Positions 15,763 through 23,194 of a stretch of 30,284 bases of DNA are shown piece by piece (the stretch's first letter is position 1; every line of letters begins with the position of its first letter). Under the pieces are notes generated by a model, which saw nothing but the letters and a program-made list of their open reading frames with translations, searched no databases and had not been told where the DNA came from. This DNA is from Spirochaetia bacterium (GTDB lineage: Bacteria; Spirochaetota; Spirochaetia; Sphaerochaetales; Sphaerochaetaceae). The stretch spans positions 1 through 30,284 of the forward strand of contig CAAGIP010000035.1 in the NCBI GenBank assembly GCA_900769955.1. Reading direction: 5' to 3'. The position numbers and the translations under genes were made by a program.

Positions 15763-16794
15763 TCACTTTTTCTTTTTTGGATATTTTCTTTTCTCACCTT
15801 CAGGCGTCGTGAAGATGCAGTATTCATCATCCTCACCCACGAAGTGATCCGATGTGAGGACTATCTTGCCGCCTCCGTCGGGAAGATCGAGAGTGTACTG
15901 TGGCATTGCAAGGCCTGACAGTCTTCTCCTGAGCTCCTGTTCAAGCGCGAGTCCTTCCTTTATGTCAGCCCTTAAGTGGGCAGTTCCCGTCACGAGATCA
16001 CCCTGGAAGAGATAGTATGGCTTGATCCTGTTGTAAAGCAGTCTGTTGCATAGCTCTTCAAGCGTGTCGGCATCATCATTTACTCCATGCAGAAGTACTG
16101 TCTGGTTGAAGGCAGGAATCCCTATTGAGAGGAACTTTTTCACAGCCTCAAGAGACTTCTCAGTAAGCTCCCTAGGATGGTTGTAGTGGGTAAGGAGCAT
16201 GAAGGGCGCTCCATATGAATACTTTCTGATAAGAGCCATCACATCATCGTCAAAGCGGTCCGGATAGGTAACGGGTGCCCTGGTGCAAAGGCGGAGGATG
16301 ATGTCCTCACGCGCATCCTTCAGTGTCCTGAAAAGATATTCAAGCCTTTCATCGGAGAGCGTGAACAAGTCTCCTCCCGTCAGCAGCAGTTCCTTTATCT
16401 CAGGATGGTTTTTCAGATAGCATGCCGCCTCATCTATTTCTTTTTCGCTTATCGGCCCTGTATCAAGCCCGGTAAAGCGTCGGCGGAAGCAGTGCCTGCA
16501 GTAGGTGAAGCACCTGTCAGTGGTAAGCAGTGCTGCCCTGTTGTGATAGCGGTGTATGAGGCGGGATGTCACGCTGTGGCTTACTTCCTTCAGCGGATCG
16601 ATTGAAGCATCAGTAACGTTTTCAAGCGATGAGGGGACTACTTCCCTCCTGATGGGGTCATCGGGTGTGTCATTAATAAGTGAAAAGTAGTAGTCGCTTA
16701 TCAGAAGGGGAAGCGAGGAGGGGGAGTCGAACCACCCAGCTTCATCGGGGCGGAGCGTCAGCTTTTCCTCAAGGGATTCCTTTGTCGTTATCAT
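15763..16794 (-). CDS. epmB: KamA-family radical SAM lysine 2,3-aminomutase, probably EpmB
   Basis: A 343-residue radical SAM/PLP aminomutase. The cluster motif is CFTYCRHC (Cys95, Cys99, Cys102), followed by FRRRF and the KamA-type LLTGGDLFTL and LCTRAPVTYP segments; the C-terminus keeps YTLDLPDGGGKI. The length matches EpmB (about 340) rather than clostridial KamA (about 415), which carries an additional C-terminal domain. Genes for EF-P and EpmA lie 4-5 kb away, so the likely job is making (R)-beta-lysine for EF-P; a free beta-lysine (osmolyte) role is the alternative. The start is the ATG at 16794; a TTG two codons upstream is possible. No clear ribosome site precedes it. Confidence 0.85.
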   Translation of the reverse strand: MITTKESLEEKLTLRPDEAGWFDSPSSLPLLISDYYFSLINDTPDDPIRREVVPSSLENVTDASIDPLKEVSHSVTSRLIHRYHNRAALLTTDRCFTYCRHCFRRRFTGLDTGPISEKEIDEAACYLKNHPEIKELLLTGGDLFTLSDERLEYLFRTLKDAREDIILRLCTRAPVTYPDRFDDDVMALIRKYSYGAPFMLLTHYNHPRELTEKSLEAVKKFLSIGIPAFNQTVLLHGVNDDADTLEELCNRLLYNRIKPYYLFQGDLVTGTAHLRADIKEGLALEQELRRRLSGLAMPQYTLDLPDGGGKIVLTSDHFVGEDDEYCIFTTPEGEKRKYPKKKK

Positions 16795-16796
16795 GA

Positions 16797-16811
16797 CCAA
16801 GTTGTACTTGG
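16797..16811. promoter_or_regulatory. inverted repeat at the kamA/epmB start
   Basis: CCAAGT-TGT-ACTTGG is a perfect 6-bp inverted repeat with a 3-nt spacer, 2 nt upstream of the aminomutase ATG and near its predicted transcription start. It looks like a dimeric-repressor operator; a small RNA hairpin is the alternative. Confidence 0.4.
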
Positions 16812-16813
16812 TT

Positions 16814-16842
16814 TATTATTGTTTGTTCAAGTCCAATTGCAA
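16814..16842 (-). promoter_or_regulatory. putative kamA/epmB promoter
   Basis: On the minus strand TTGCAA (16842-16837) is followed 17 nt later by ATAATA (16819-16814; TAATAA if the spacer is 18). The -35 overlaps the neighbouring inverted repeat. Confidence 0.35.
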
Positions 16843-16854
16843 AACCGATTTTGC
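16839..16854. promoter_or_regulatory. LacI-family-like operator in the epmB/MFS intergenic region
   Basis: GCAAAACCGATTTTGC is an inverted repeat with a central AnCGnT core (ACCGAT), the pattern of many LacI/GalR-family operators. It sits between the aminomutase and the sugar-type MFS gene and overlaps the -35 of the former. No LacI-type gene is in the window. Confidence 0.4.
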
Positions 16855-16915
16855 TTTTACTATTCCCCGTCATTGCGTTAATATGGATTCATAAAAATTG
16901 ATTCAGGCGGTAAAC

Positions 16916-18211
16916 ATGAGTAAGACAAAAAGCCTCAAGGGCTACTATCTCACAACGTTCCTGATCGGGCTCGGATTTTTCACTATGGGCCTGATGGATC
17001 CTCTCTATGACACATATGTACCTATTTTCTTAGGTAAGTACATCGGCTCAAACTCCCTCATCGGAACGATAATGACACTGGACAACATCCTTGCCATCTT
17101 CCTCATCCCGATCTTTTCCGCAATAAGTGACAGGACAAATACGAGAATCGGACGCAGAATGCCTTTTATCATCACACTGCTTCCCCTCGCGGCGGTTGCC
17201 TTCGGGCTTATCCCTGTTGCTGCGCTTTCATCACTTCTGATGCTAATCGCGCTCATCTTCGTTCTTAACCTTGCAAAGCAGGCAGTCAGGGGACCTGTAG
17301 TTGCCCTCATGCCCGACATGGTTCCCGGGGACCTGAGAAGTGAGGCAAACGGCGTCATCAACACAATGGGCGGCATTGCCACGATCCTGGGTACCATCCT
17401 GCTTGCACGCCTCATGGATGTTAAGATAACGCTTCCCGGTTTCGGTAAGGTCGACAATGTCCTCGCTTTCCCTGTTGCTTCCCTTTTCGTCATCCTTGCC
17501 GTGATACTTCTCTTTATCTTCGTAAAGGAAAAAAACAGCAAAGTACGCCCTGATGACAGGGAAGAAGAGGAAAAGAAGGAGCCGATTATAAAGAGCCTCA
17601 AGGTTGTCCTCGGAGAGAAGAACAAGTCTGCGCTCTTCATCCTCATCAGTCTCCTATGCTGGTTTACGGCATACCAGGGAGTGCTCCCGTTTGTCGGTAA
17701 GTACTCGGTTGAAGTGCTCGGAACCTCATCCGGAACCGCATCCCTTGCCGCAGGCATGGTTGGAATCGCATATGCGATTTTTGCTATTCCTTCAGGAAAG
17801 TTTGCACATAAGCATGGAAGAAAGAAGACGATCAGGGGCGCGCTCGTCTGCCTTATTGCGGTTCTCATCCTCATCTTCCTCCATGGATATCTTCTTGCAA
17901 GCGCAGCAGGAATGGTCAAGCTCATCACTTTCTGGATCCTGCTCTTCTGCTTCGGTATCTTCTGGGTCACGATCGTAACGAACTCATTCCCGATGCTCTG
18001 GCAGATGTCCACATTCCAGACAGTCGGTATCTACACAGGACTCTACTACTTCTTCTCCCAGGCTGCCTCGATCATATCACCTCCGCTTTCAGGTGCATGC
18101 ATCGACATCTTCGGTTATCCGAGCCTCTTCATCTATGCGGCCATCTTCATGACGATCGCATTCTTCACGATGAGTAAGGTTGACCGCGGTGAGCCTGAAG
18201 ACGGTGAATAA
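16916..18211 (+). CDS. MFS transporter, GPH/SLC45-like sugar symporter
   Basis: A 431-residue inner-membrane carrier with about twelve transmembrane helices. The loop after helix 2, AISDRTNTRIGRRMPFI, is the signature of sucrose/glycoside-type symporters (GPH and SLC45-like families), and RGPVVALMPDMVPGDLRSEANG matches the second conserved loop. A central charged loop (about 205-230) divides the two halves. I use the ATG at 16916, with an AGGCGG site just before; a TTG at 16898 is less likely. An AnCGnT-type inverted repeat upstream suggests sugar-responsive control. The substrate is probably a disaccharide or glycoside, not decided. Confidence 0.85.
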   Translation: MSKTKSLKGYYLTTFLIGLGFFTMGLMDPLYDTYVPIFLGKYIGSNSLIGTIMTLDNILAIFLIPIFSAISDRTNTRIGRRMPFIITLLPLAAVAFGLIPVAALSSLLMLIALIFVLNLAKQAVRGPVVALMPDMVPGDLRSEANGVINTMGGIATILGTILLARLMDVKITLPGFGKVDNVLAFPVASLFVILAVILLFIFVKEKNSKVRPDDREEEEKKEPIIKSLKVVLGEKNKSALFILISLLCWFTAYQGVLPFVGKYSVEVLGTSSGTASLAAGMVGIAYAIFAIPSGKFAHKHGRKKTIRGALVCLIAVLILIFLHGYLLASAAGMVKLITFWILLFCFGIFWVTIVTNSFPMLWQMSTFQTVGIYTGLYYFFSQAASIISPPLSGACIDIFGYPSLFIYAAIFMTIAFFTMSKVDRGEPEDGE

Positions 18212-19085
18212 ATCAAAGCTTTCCGGGCACATGGCAGCACTGCTCTGTGCCGTAATCTGGGGCACGACCTTTATTTCAACGAAGGTCGTGCTTTCGGTAT
18301 TCACTCCCATTGAGATCCTTGTCATCAGATTCTTTCTCGGCTATATCCTGCTTTGGCTCATACGTCCCGAGAAGCTTGAATGGCAGGGCGTGAAGAGGGA
18401 GAAGGACCTGGCACTTGCCGGTGCGTTCGGCATCTCGCTTTACTATCTTGCGGAGAACTACGCGCTTGAATTCTCCTCGGCAGGCAATGTGTCGCTCATA
18501 GTATCGACTGCGCCCTTCTTCATAGCACTCATGTTCCGTATCATGAAGGAAAGCGATGAGAAGTTCTCAGTCTGGTTCTTCCTCGGTTTTGTCATGGCCA
18601 TATCGGGAATAGCGCTGATGAATTTCAGCAGTGAAGGTTTTTCATTCAGCCCGGCGGGAGACCTGCTGGCATTCCTGGGTGCATTCCTCTGGGGCATTTA
18701 CTCCGTATTCATCAGGCGCGCATCCTCATGCGGATATGACACCATAGTCCTGACAAGACGGACTTTCTTCTATGGTCTCCTGGTTCTTGTTCCCGTTTCG
18801 TTTATAACGGGCTTTGATGTCAGTTTGAGTGATTTCTCATCCGTTTCCGTAACCCTGAACGTCCTCTATCTCGGACTTGGGGCATCAGCAGTGTGCTTTG
18901 CCGTCTGGAACCATGCCATAAAGGCACTTGGAGCAATCACAAGCGGAGTGTACATCTACCTGGTGCCCGCAGTCACTGTTGTGTTTTCATACTTTTTCCT
19001 GGGCGATGAGATTACTCCATCAGTTGCCGCAGGCACCGTCCTTGTTATTGCGGGACTGTTCGTGAGTGAGAAAAAAAATAATTGA
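18204..19085 (+). CDS. EamA-family (DMT) permease
   Basis: A 293-residue inner-membrane exporter/permease with two EamA repeats and about ten helices: the first repeat begins LLCAVIWGTTFISTKVVLS and the second LLAFLGAFLWGIYSVFIRR. It likely moves small metabolites such as amino acids, but the family gives no substrate. The start is uncertain: a GTG at 18204 that overlaps the MFS stop (GTGAATAA) fits the overlap style of the window; a GTG at 18189, a TTG at 18180 and an ATG at 18231 are alternatives. It is cotranscribed with the MFS gene and ends in the shared hairpin that terminates the opposite strand. Confidence 0.85.
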   Translation: MNKSKLSGHMAALLCAVIWGTTFISTKVVLSVFTPIEILVIRFFLGYILLWLIRPEKLEWQGVKREKDLALAGAFGISLYYLAENYALEFSSAGNVSLIVSTAPFFIALMFRIMKESDEKFSVWFFLGFVMAISGIALMNFSSEGFSFSPAGDLLAFLGAFLWGIYSVFIRRASSCGYDTIVLTRRTFFYGLLVLVPVSFITGFDVSLSDFSSVSVTLNVLYLGLGASAVCFAVWNHAIKALGAITSGVYIYLVPAVTVVFSYFFLGDEITPSVAAGTVLVIAGLFVSEKKNN

Positions 19086-19107
19086 CAGGTACAAAAACGT
19101 ACCTGTC
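19071..19107 (-). terminator. terminator of the DUF362 gene (convergent, possibly bidirectional)
   Basis: A perfect 9-bp stem (GACAGGTAC/GTACCTGTC, 6-nt loop) is followed on the minus strand by AATTATTTTTTTT. On the plus strand it overlaps the EamA stop codon and has no T-tail, so it acts mainly for the minus-strand gene. Confidence 0.75.
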
Positions 19108-19112
19108 TGACA

Positions 19113-20192
19113 TCACATCATAAATTCGGAAAGGGAATCGTAAATCTGCCTGGCAGTGGGCGGACAGCCTTTTACCGAGTGCTCTGCCTTTGAAGTGCAT
19201 GCACCGACTCCGAGGTGAGGGCATTTGCCCTTCCATCCCTGTCCGATCGCGATCTTTTCATCAAGACCGGACAGAAGTCCGTCATCCTTGAGCCTTTTCA
19301 GGGCATGCATGAGGGATGCATAGCATGCTGAGCATGCATCCTTTGCGTCAGCGTACTTTGCAAGACGCCTGCACTCTCCGGTGGGAAGTGCCATCGGAAC
19401 GTTTTCAGGTTTCGAAAGAACCGTTATCTGAGCTTTTGAAACGTCAGCAGATCCGACACCGTATTGTTCGGCAAGACCGATGTATTCCACATCGTCAGTA
19501 TCAAAGCCGAGCAGTGAAGCGGCATATGCATCAAGCAGTACCGGATCTTTCGCCAGCATCAGCCTGTCCGTCTGAACAGGGTTACCGCCTTCCTCGAAAT
19601 CCAGATCCCCGCAGATTGAGTCCACAAGGATGAGATCGGGCCTTATCGCCTTATTCAGTGCCGCGATCGGCTTCATGAGTCCAAGTGAATGGAACATTCT
19701 CTTGCTTCTGTCCGAAAGCAGTCCTTTCTGGTTTTTAAGTGCACATGTCATCAGGGTCTGGCAGTGTCCCTTGAGGACCGGAAGCGTGATGAGGTAATCG
19801 AGGTTAAGGGCTGTTTCCGAGATTTCCATCGTGATTCCCTCTGCCGTTACCTTTCTGTATCTGTCCTTCTTGACATCCACCAGAGGAACGCCGAACGATG
19901 CATAGTCGTTAAGCCTGAATGCTCTCTCCGTTGAGTCTCCGACCCATGCGGATTCAATTATGATTATATCGTGATAGCCCTTTTCATGCAGGAAGGAAAT
20001 GAGCTCCGCAATTATCTCATTGTGGGTAGTCGCGCCGCCATCCGGCTTTGCCGCTATGACAAGATTAGGCTTAAGGCCTATTTTCGCGTTCCTGTCAGGA
20101 AGCTCCTTTTCGATGTCAAGCTTTTCAAGCAGCTCCCTTGTCCCTTTTCTGATGTCACCGGTGTATGTTACTAGGATGTCTCTGTCTGTCAT
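19113..20192 (-). CDS. DUF362-domain protein with C-terminal cysteine cluster
   Basis: A 359-residue protein of the DUF362 family (function unknown). Typical segments are KIGLKPNLVIAAKPDGGATTH, LITLPVLKGHCQTLMTCALKNQKG and KDPVLLDAYAASLLG. The C-terminal third carries five cysteines (Cys287, 290, 324, 332, 343, a CxxC plus three), which could bind an iron-sulphur cluster or zinc, in place of a standard ferredoxin. The ATG at 20192 lies only 3 nt after the T-tract of the efp terminator and has no ribosome site, so how it is transcribed and translated is unclear. It is on the same strand as efp and epmA. Confidence 0.85.
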   Translation of the reverse strand: MTDRDILVTYTGDIRKGTRELLEKLDIEKELPDRNAKIGLKPNLVIAAKPDGGATTHNEIIAELISFLHEKGYHDIIIIESAWVGDSTERAFRLNDYASFGVPLVDVKKDRYRKVTAEGITMEISETALNLDYLITLPVLKGHCQTLMTCALKNQKGLLSDRSKRMFHSLGLMKPIAALNKAIRPDLILVDSICGDLDFEEGGNPVQTDRLMLAKDPVLLDAYAASLLGFDTDDVEYIGLAEQYGVGSADVSKAQITVLSKPENVPMALPTGECRRLAKYADAKDACSACYASLMHALKRLKDDGLLSGLDEKIAIGQGWKGKCPHLGVGACTSKAEHSVKGCPPTARQIYDSLSEFMM

Positions 20193-20195
20193 GGT

Positions 20196-20223
20196 AAAAA
20201 AAGAGGCGGCCGTTTAAGCCGCC
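20196..20223 (-). terminator. efp terminator
   Basis: On the minus strand a 6-bp GC-only stem (GGCGGC/GCCGCC, 7-nt loop) is followed by TC and seven T residues. It lies 8 nt after the efp stop and directly before the DUF362 start codon. Confidence 0.85.
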
Positions 20224-20231
20224 GTCGTTAC

Positions 20232-20795
20232 TTATTTGTTAACCCTTTCAAGGTATTCCTTAGTCTCTGTGTTGACGCGGATCTTCTCACCCTGCTTGAT
20301 GAAGATGGGAACTCTTACCCTGAGACCTGTCTCCGTGGTTACGTACTTTGTAGCACCCTGGACTGTATCACCCTTGACTGCTTCCTCGGCTTCAGCAACA
20401 GTGAAGACGATCTTCGCCGGGATGATTACATCAAGAACCTGCTCTTCCCAGAAGGTTGCGCGGTATGTCTCGCCTTCCTTCATGAAGTACTGGTAATCAG
20501 GGAAGGAAGCCATGGGAACCTCGATCTGCTCGAATGTCTCAACGTTCATGAATGCGAAGTTGGTGCCGTCGTTGTAGAGATACTGAAGGTCCTTATCCTC
20601 AACCGTGATATCCTCTGCGTTATCCTGTGACTTCATTGTCTCTGCGAGAACCTGACCTGTGCTGGGGCTCTTGAGCTTGAGACGTACGAAAGCCGAACCC
20701 TTACCGGGGTTGACGAATTCGCGATCGATGCAAACGAAAGGCTGACCCTTGATCAGAAGTGCAGTACCCTTATCAATCTGACCTGCTTTAATCAT
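20232..20795 (-). CDS. efp: elongation factor P
   Basis: A 187-residue translation factor that rescues ribosomes stalled on polyproline. The three EF-P domains are complete: an N-terminal KOW-like domain, an OB domain and a C-terminal domain (GLRVRVPIFIKQGEKIRVNT). The tip loop is NPGKGSAF, with Lys32 in the position that EpmA modifies (Lys34 in E. coli), which agrees with the EpmA and EpmB-like genes nearby. The ATG follows a GAGG site. It lies 41 nt after epmA, with a possible promoter inside the end of epmA, and ends in a strong terminator. Confidence 0.97.
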   Translation of the reverse strand: MIKAGQIDKGTALLIKGQPFVCIDREFVNPGKGSAFVRLKLKSPSTGQVLAETMKSQDNAEDITVEDKDLQYLYNDGTNFAFMNVETFEQIEVPMASFPDYQYFMKEGETYRATFWEEQVLDVIIPAKIVFTVAEAEEAVKGDTVQGATKYVTTETGLRVRVPIFIKQGEKIRVNTETKEYLERVNK

Positions 20796-20836
20796 TTTCT
20801 ATACCTCAATAAATTAATTTCTTATTGTCTTGGGAC

Positions 20837-21829
20837 TTAAGGTCCGACATGTATAATATCAGAAAGGGGAAACAAAAGTAAAGGTGTTATCTCTTCTTTT
20901 CCCAGTATGCACATAAGCAGCCTGTCAAGCCCGATCGCGACACCGCTTGAAGGGGGAATCGCAAGGTCAGAAAAGGACATGTCTGCCTTGGGAATGGGAA
21001 GCAGTGTACCTTTTCTTTCACGCACGAGCCTTTCATATTCTTTTTCATAATAAACCCTTGTGACTTCAGGAGATGTCTCTTCCATGTAGCAGTTTGCGAC
21101 CTCCGTGCCGTTCATATACATCTCCCAGCGGTGGCGGTAGGGGGCATCCGGGTATTTTGCTGCCAGACAGTCGATCTGATATGGATAGTCCGTAAGGACT
21201 ACGGGACGGTCTGAGGGAAGGGAGGTCTCGACATAGGTTATGAAGATCCTGTTGAACGTGTCATCCCAGCTTTCGCCTTCCGGAACATACAGATTTCTTG
21301 CTTCAGCTTCCGCTCTCAGTTTTTCATATTCCTGTACGGTGTCAAGATCGATTCCTGAATATTCCTTAACTGCTTCCTTCACGCTCATGATCGTGAAGGG
21401 AGGCCGTGCCCAGGATGGGGTTTCAGGACGGGACAGTGCGCGTACCAGATCCTCAGTGAGTGAAATTGAATCCATCTCGGTGTAACCCAGTGTATAGTAC
21501 TCCAGCATTGAGAATTCAGGGTTGTGTATGTGTCCCAGCTGCTCGCTGTTCCTGAAGCAGGTGCTTATCTGGTAGATGGAAGGGGATCCTGATGCAAGCA
21601 GCTGTTTCATGAAGATTTCCGGGGATGGAATCATGTAAAGATCGAGGTTTCCCTCAAACTCATTCACGAAGCGGGTGCTGAAATTCTGTATCGTCGGCTC
21701 CGGTATAAGGGATGCGGAGAGGGTCGGAGTGAAAACCTCAAGATAATCCCTTGCATCAAAAAAATTTCTTATCTCCCTGTACATAAGGGATCTTGCCTTC
21801 TGGCATGCGTAATCGAACATGGCGTTCAT
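20837..21829 (-). CDS. epmA: EF-P lysine ligase (GenX/PoxA/YjeA)
   Basis: A 330-residue paralogue of the class II lysyl-tRNA synthetase catalytic domain, without an anticodon domain; it attaches (R)-beta-lysine to EF-P. Motif 2 is FRNSEQLGHIHNPEFSMLEY and motif 3 is GVAIGLDRLLMCILG, and the length matches EpmA (about 325) rather than LysS (about 500). I use the ATG at 21829, which has AAGGAAG 5 nt before; a longer GTG start at 21871 would add 14 residues not expected for the family. It is divergent from mnmE and precedes efp on the same strand. Confidence 0.93.
   Translation of the reverse strand: MNAMFDYACQKARSLMYREIRNFFDARDYLEVFTPTLSASLIPEPTIQNFSTRFVNEFEGNLDLYMIPSPEIFMKQLLASGSPSIYQISTCFRNSEQLGHIHNPEFSMLEYYTLGYTEMDSISLTEDLVRALSRPETPSWARPPFTIMSVKEAVKEYSGIDLDTVQEYEKLRAEAEARNLYVPEGESWDDTFNRIFITYVETSLPSDRPVVLTDYPYQIDCLAAKYPDAPYRHRWEMYMNGTEVANCYMEETSPEVTRVYYEKEYERLVRERKGTLLPIPKADMSFSDLAIPPSSGVAIGLDRLLMCILGKEEITPLLLFPLSDIIHVGP
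20853..20882 (-). promoter_or_regulatory. putative internal promoter of efp
   Basis: On the minus strand TTTACT (20882-20877) and TATTAT (20858-20853) are separated by 18 nt within the 3' end of epmA. This would let efp be made in excess of EpmA. Confidence 0.35.
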
Positions 21830-21839
21830 TTTAGCTTCC

Positions 21840-21868
21840 TTGTCAGGTTTGTGGCAACAGGATATACT
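21840..21868 (+). promoter_or_regulatory. sigma-70-type promoter of mnmE, apparently leaderless
   Basis: TTGTCA (21840-21845), a 17-nt spacer and TATACT (21863-21868) make a good promoter. The expected start, about 7 nt after the -10, is 1-2 nt before the mnmE ATG at 21877, so the message would have almost no leader. The AGGA inside the spacer would not be transcribed. Confidence 0.6.
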
Positions 21869-21876
21869 CACATGTT

Positions 21877-23193
21877 ATGGATGCCTATACGACCAACGAA
21901 CCTGTCTATGCACTTGCAACCCCCTATGCCCCTTCCGCGATCGCGGTCGTGAGAACGAGCGGGGACGGGGTGATTGAAATGCTTGCCCGCGCCTTTTCGG
22001 GGCGCCGCCGGCTCATTTCAGCCGGAAGCGGTACTCTGGTTCACGGAGTGCTTAAGGATTCATCGGGAGCCCCTGTCGATGAGGTCGTGCTGGCTGTCTG
22101 GCGTGAAGGTCACGGTTACACAGGGGAAGAAGCGGTGGAAATCAATGCCCACGGCTCGTTAAGGGGACTTGACCGCATCTTCCGACTGCTTGAGGAGCTG
22201 GGCTTCAGGAAGGCAAAGAAGGGTGAGTTCACCTACCGTGCCTTCATGCACGGCCGCCTGGACCTCACTCAGGCTGAAGCCGTCGAGGAACTTATCAGCG
22301 CAAAGAGCGAACAGGTGCAGGCTTCAGCTCTTGAACGCCTTGAGGGCTCTCTGAAAAAGAGACTCCTCAGCATAAAGGAGCGCCTTCTCATTATGTCGGC
22401 GTCCCTTGAGGTCCAGCTTGACTACGCTGAGGATGAGATCCCTGAGGACTGGGTGATGCCGGCGGATGAGCTTAATGAGATCATCACGGAACTCAGGCGC
22501 ATCAGGGCAACATATGACGCTTCCTCCCTCTGGAGGGAGGGGGCTAAGGTCGTCCTTGCGGGCGAGACCAATGCCGGAAAGAGTTCGCTTTTCAACATCC
22601 TGACTAAAGAGGAACGCGCGATCGTGTCCTCAGTCAGGGGAACGACCCGCGACTATCTTGAAGCGGATACGATGATCCACGGGATTCCTGTCAGGCTCTA
22701 TGACACAGCAGGGCTCAGGGAAAGTGATGATGAAATAGAGCGGGAAGGTATCAGGCGAAGCGAAAAACTCATCAGCAGTGCCGATCTTGTCCTCTATCTT
22801 GTGGCACCCGGTGACAGGGAAGAGATAAAGTGGGATACTCCCACGATAACTGTCAGGACCAAGAGTGACATCTCCCGTGAGGAAGGTCTTTCCATATCCG
22901 TCAGAAGCGGTGAAGGACTCGAGGAGCTCATCGATGAGATAAAACGGGTGCTGACGGCGGGAAAGGGAAACTTCTCCTCTTCCGATGTCATTATCGACAG
23001 CGAGAGACAGAAGGATGCCCTCGACAGGCTCATTTCCCAGCTTGAGTTCATACTCTCTCACGGTGATGAGAGCTATGATATAATCGCACTCTTCTTCCAG
23101 AGTGCCCTCTCCGTTCTCGGTGAGATAACGGGTGAGGTTACATCCGAAGAGCTGCTTGACACGCTCTTCTCGAATTTCTGTCTTGGTAAATAA
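21877..23193 (+). CDS. mnmE: tRNA modification GTPase MnmE
   Basis: A 438-residue GTPase that works with MnmG to modify the wobble uridine (U34) of tRNAs. Order: an N-terminal folate-binding domain (LATPYAPSAIAVVRTSG), a helical domain, and the inserted G domain with P-loop GETNAGKSS (229-237), switch RGTTRDY and DTAGLR. The C-terminus is FCLGK, the essential Cys tail. The ATG at 21877 was chosen by family alignment and by the promoter that ends 9 nt before it. mnmG begins 1 nt after the stop. Confidence 0.97.
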   Translation: MDAYTTNEPVYALATPYAPSAIAVVRTSGDGVIEMLARAFSGRRRLISAGSGTLVHGVLKDSSGAPVDEVVLAVWREGHGYTGEEAVEINAHGSLRGLDRIFRLLEELGFRKAKKGEFTYRAFMHGRLDLTQAEAVEELISAKSEQVQASALERLEGSLKKRLLSIKERLLIMSASLEVQLDYAEDEIPEDWVMPADELNEIITELRRIRATYDASSLWREGAKVVLAGETNAGKSSLFNILTKEERAIVSSVRGTTRDYLEADTMIHGIPVRLYDTAGLRESDDEIEREGIRRSEKLISSADLVLYLVAPGDREEIKWDTPTITVRTKSDISREEGLSISVRSGEGLEELIDEIKRVLTAGKGNFSSSDVIIDSERQKDALDRLISQLEFILSHGDESYDIIALFFQSALSVLGEITGEVTSEELLDTLFSNFCLGK

Positions 23194-23194
23194 T

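Noticed and set aside
17005..18012. 335-codon minus-strand frame inside the MFS gene
   Set aside because: The plus-strand reading is a clear twelve-helix transporter; the opposite frame is a Met/Arg/Ser-rich shadow.
20835..20847. GGAC-TTAAG-GTCC palindrome between epmA and efp as an operator
   Set aside because: Only 4 bp of stem around a short AT core, overlapping the epmA stop; too weak to call.
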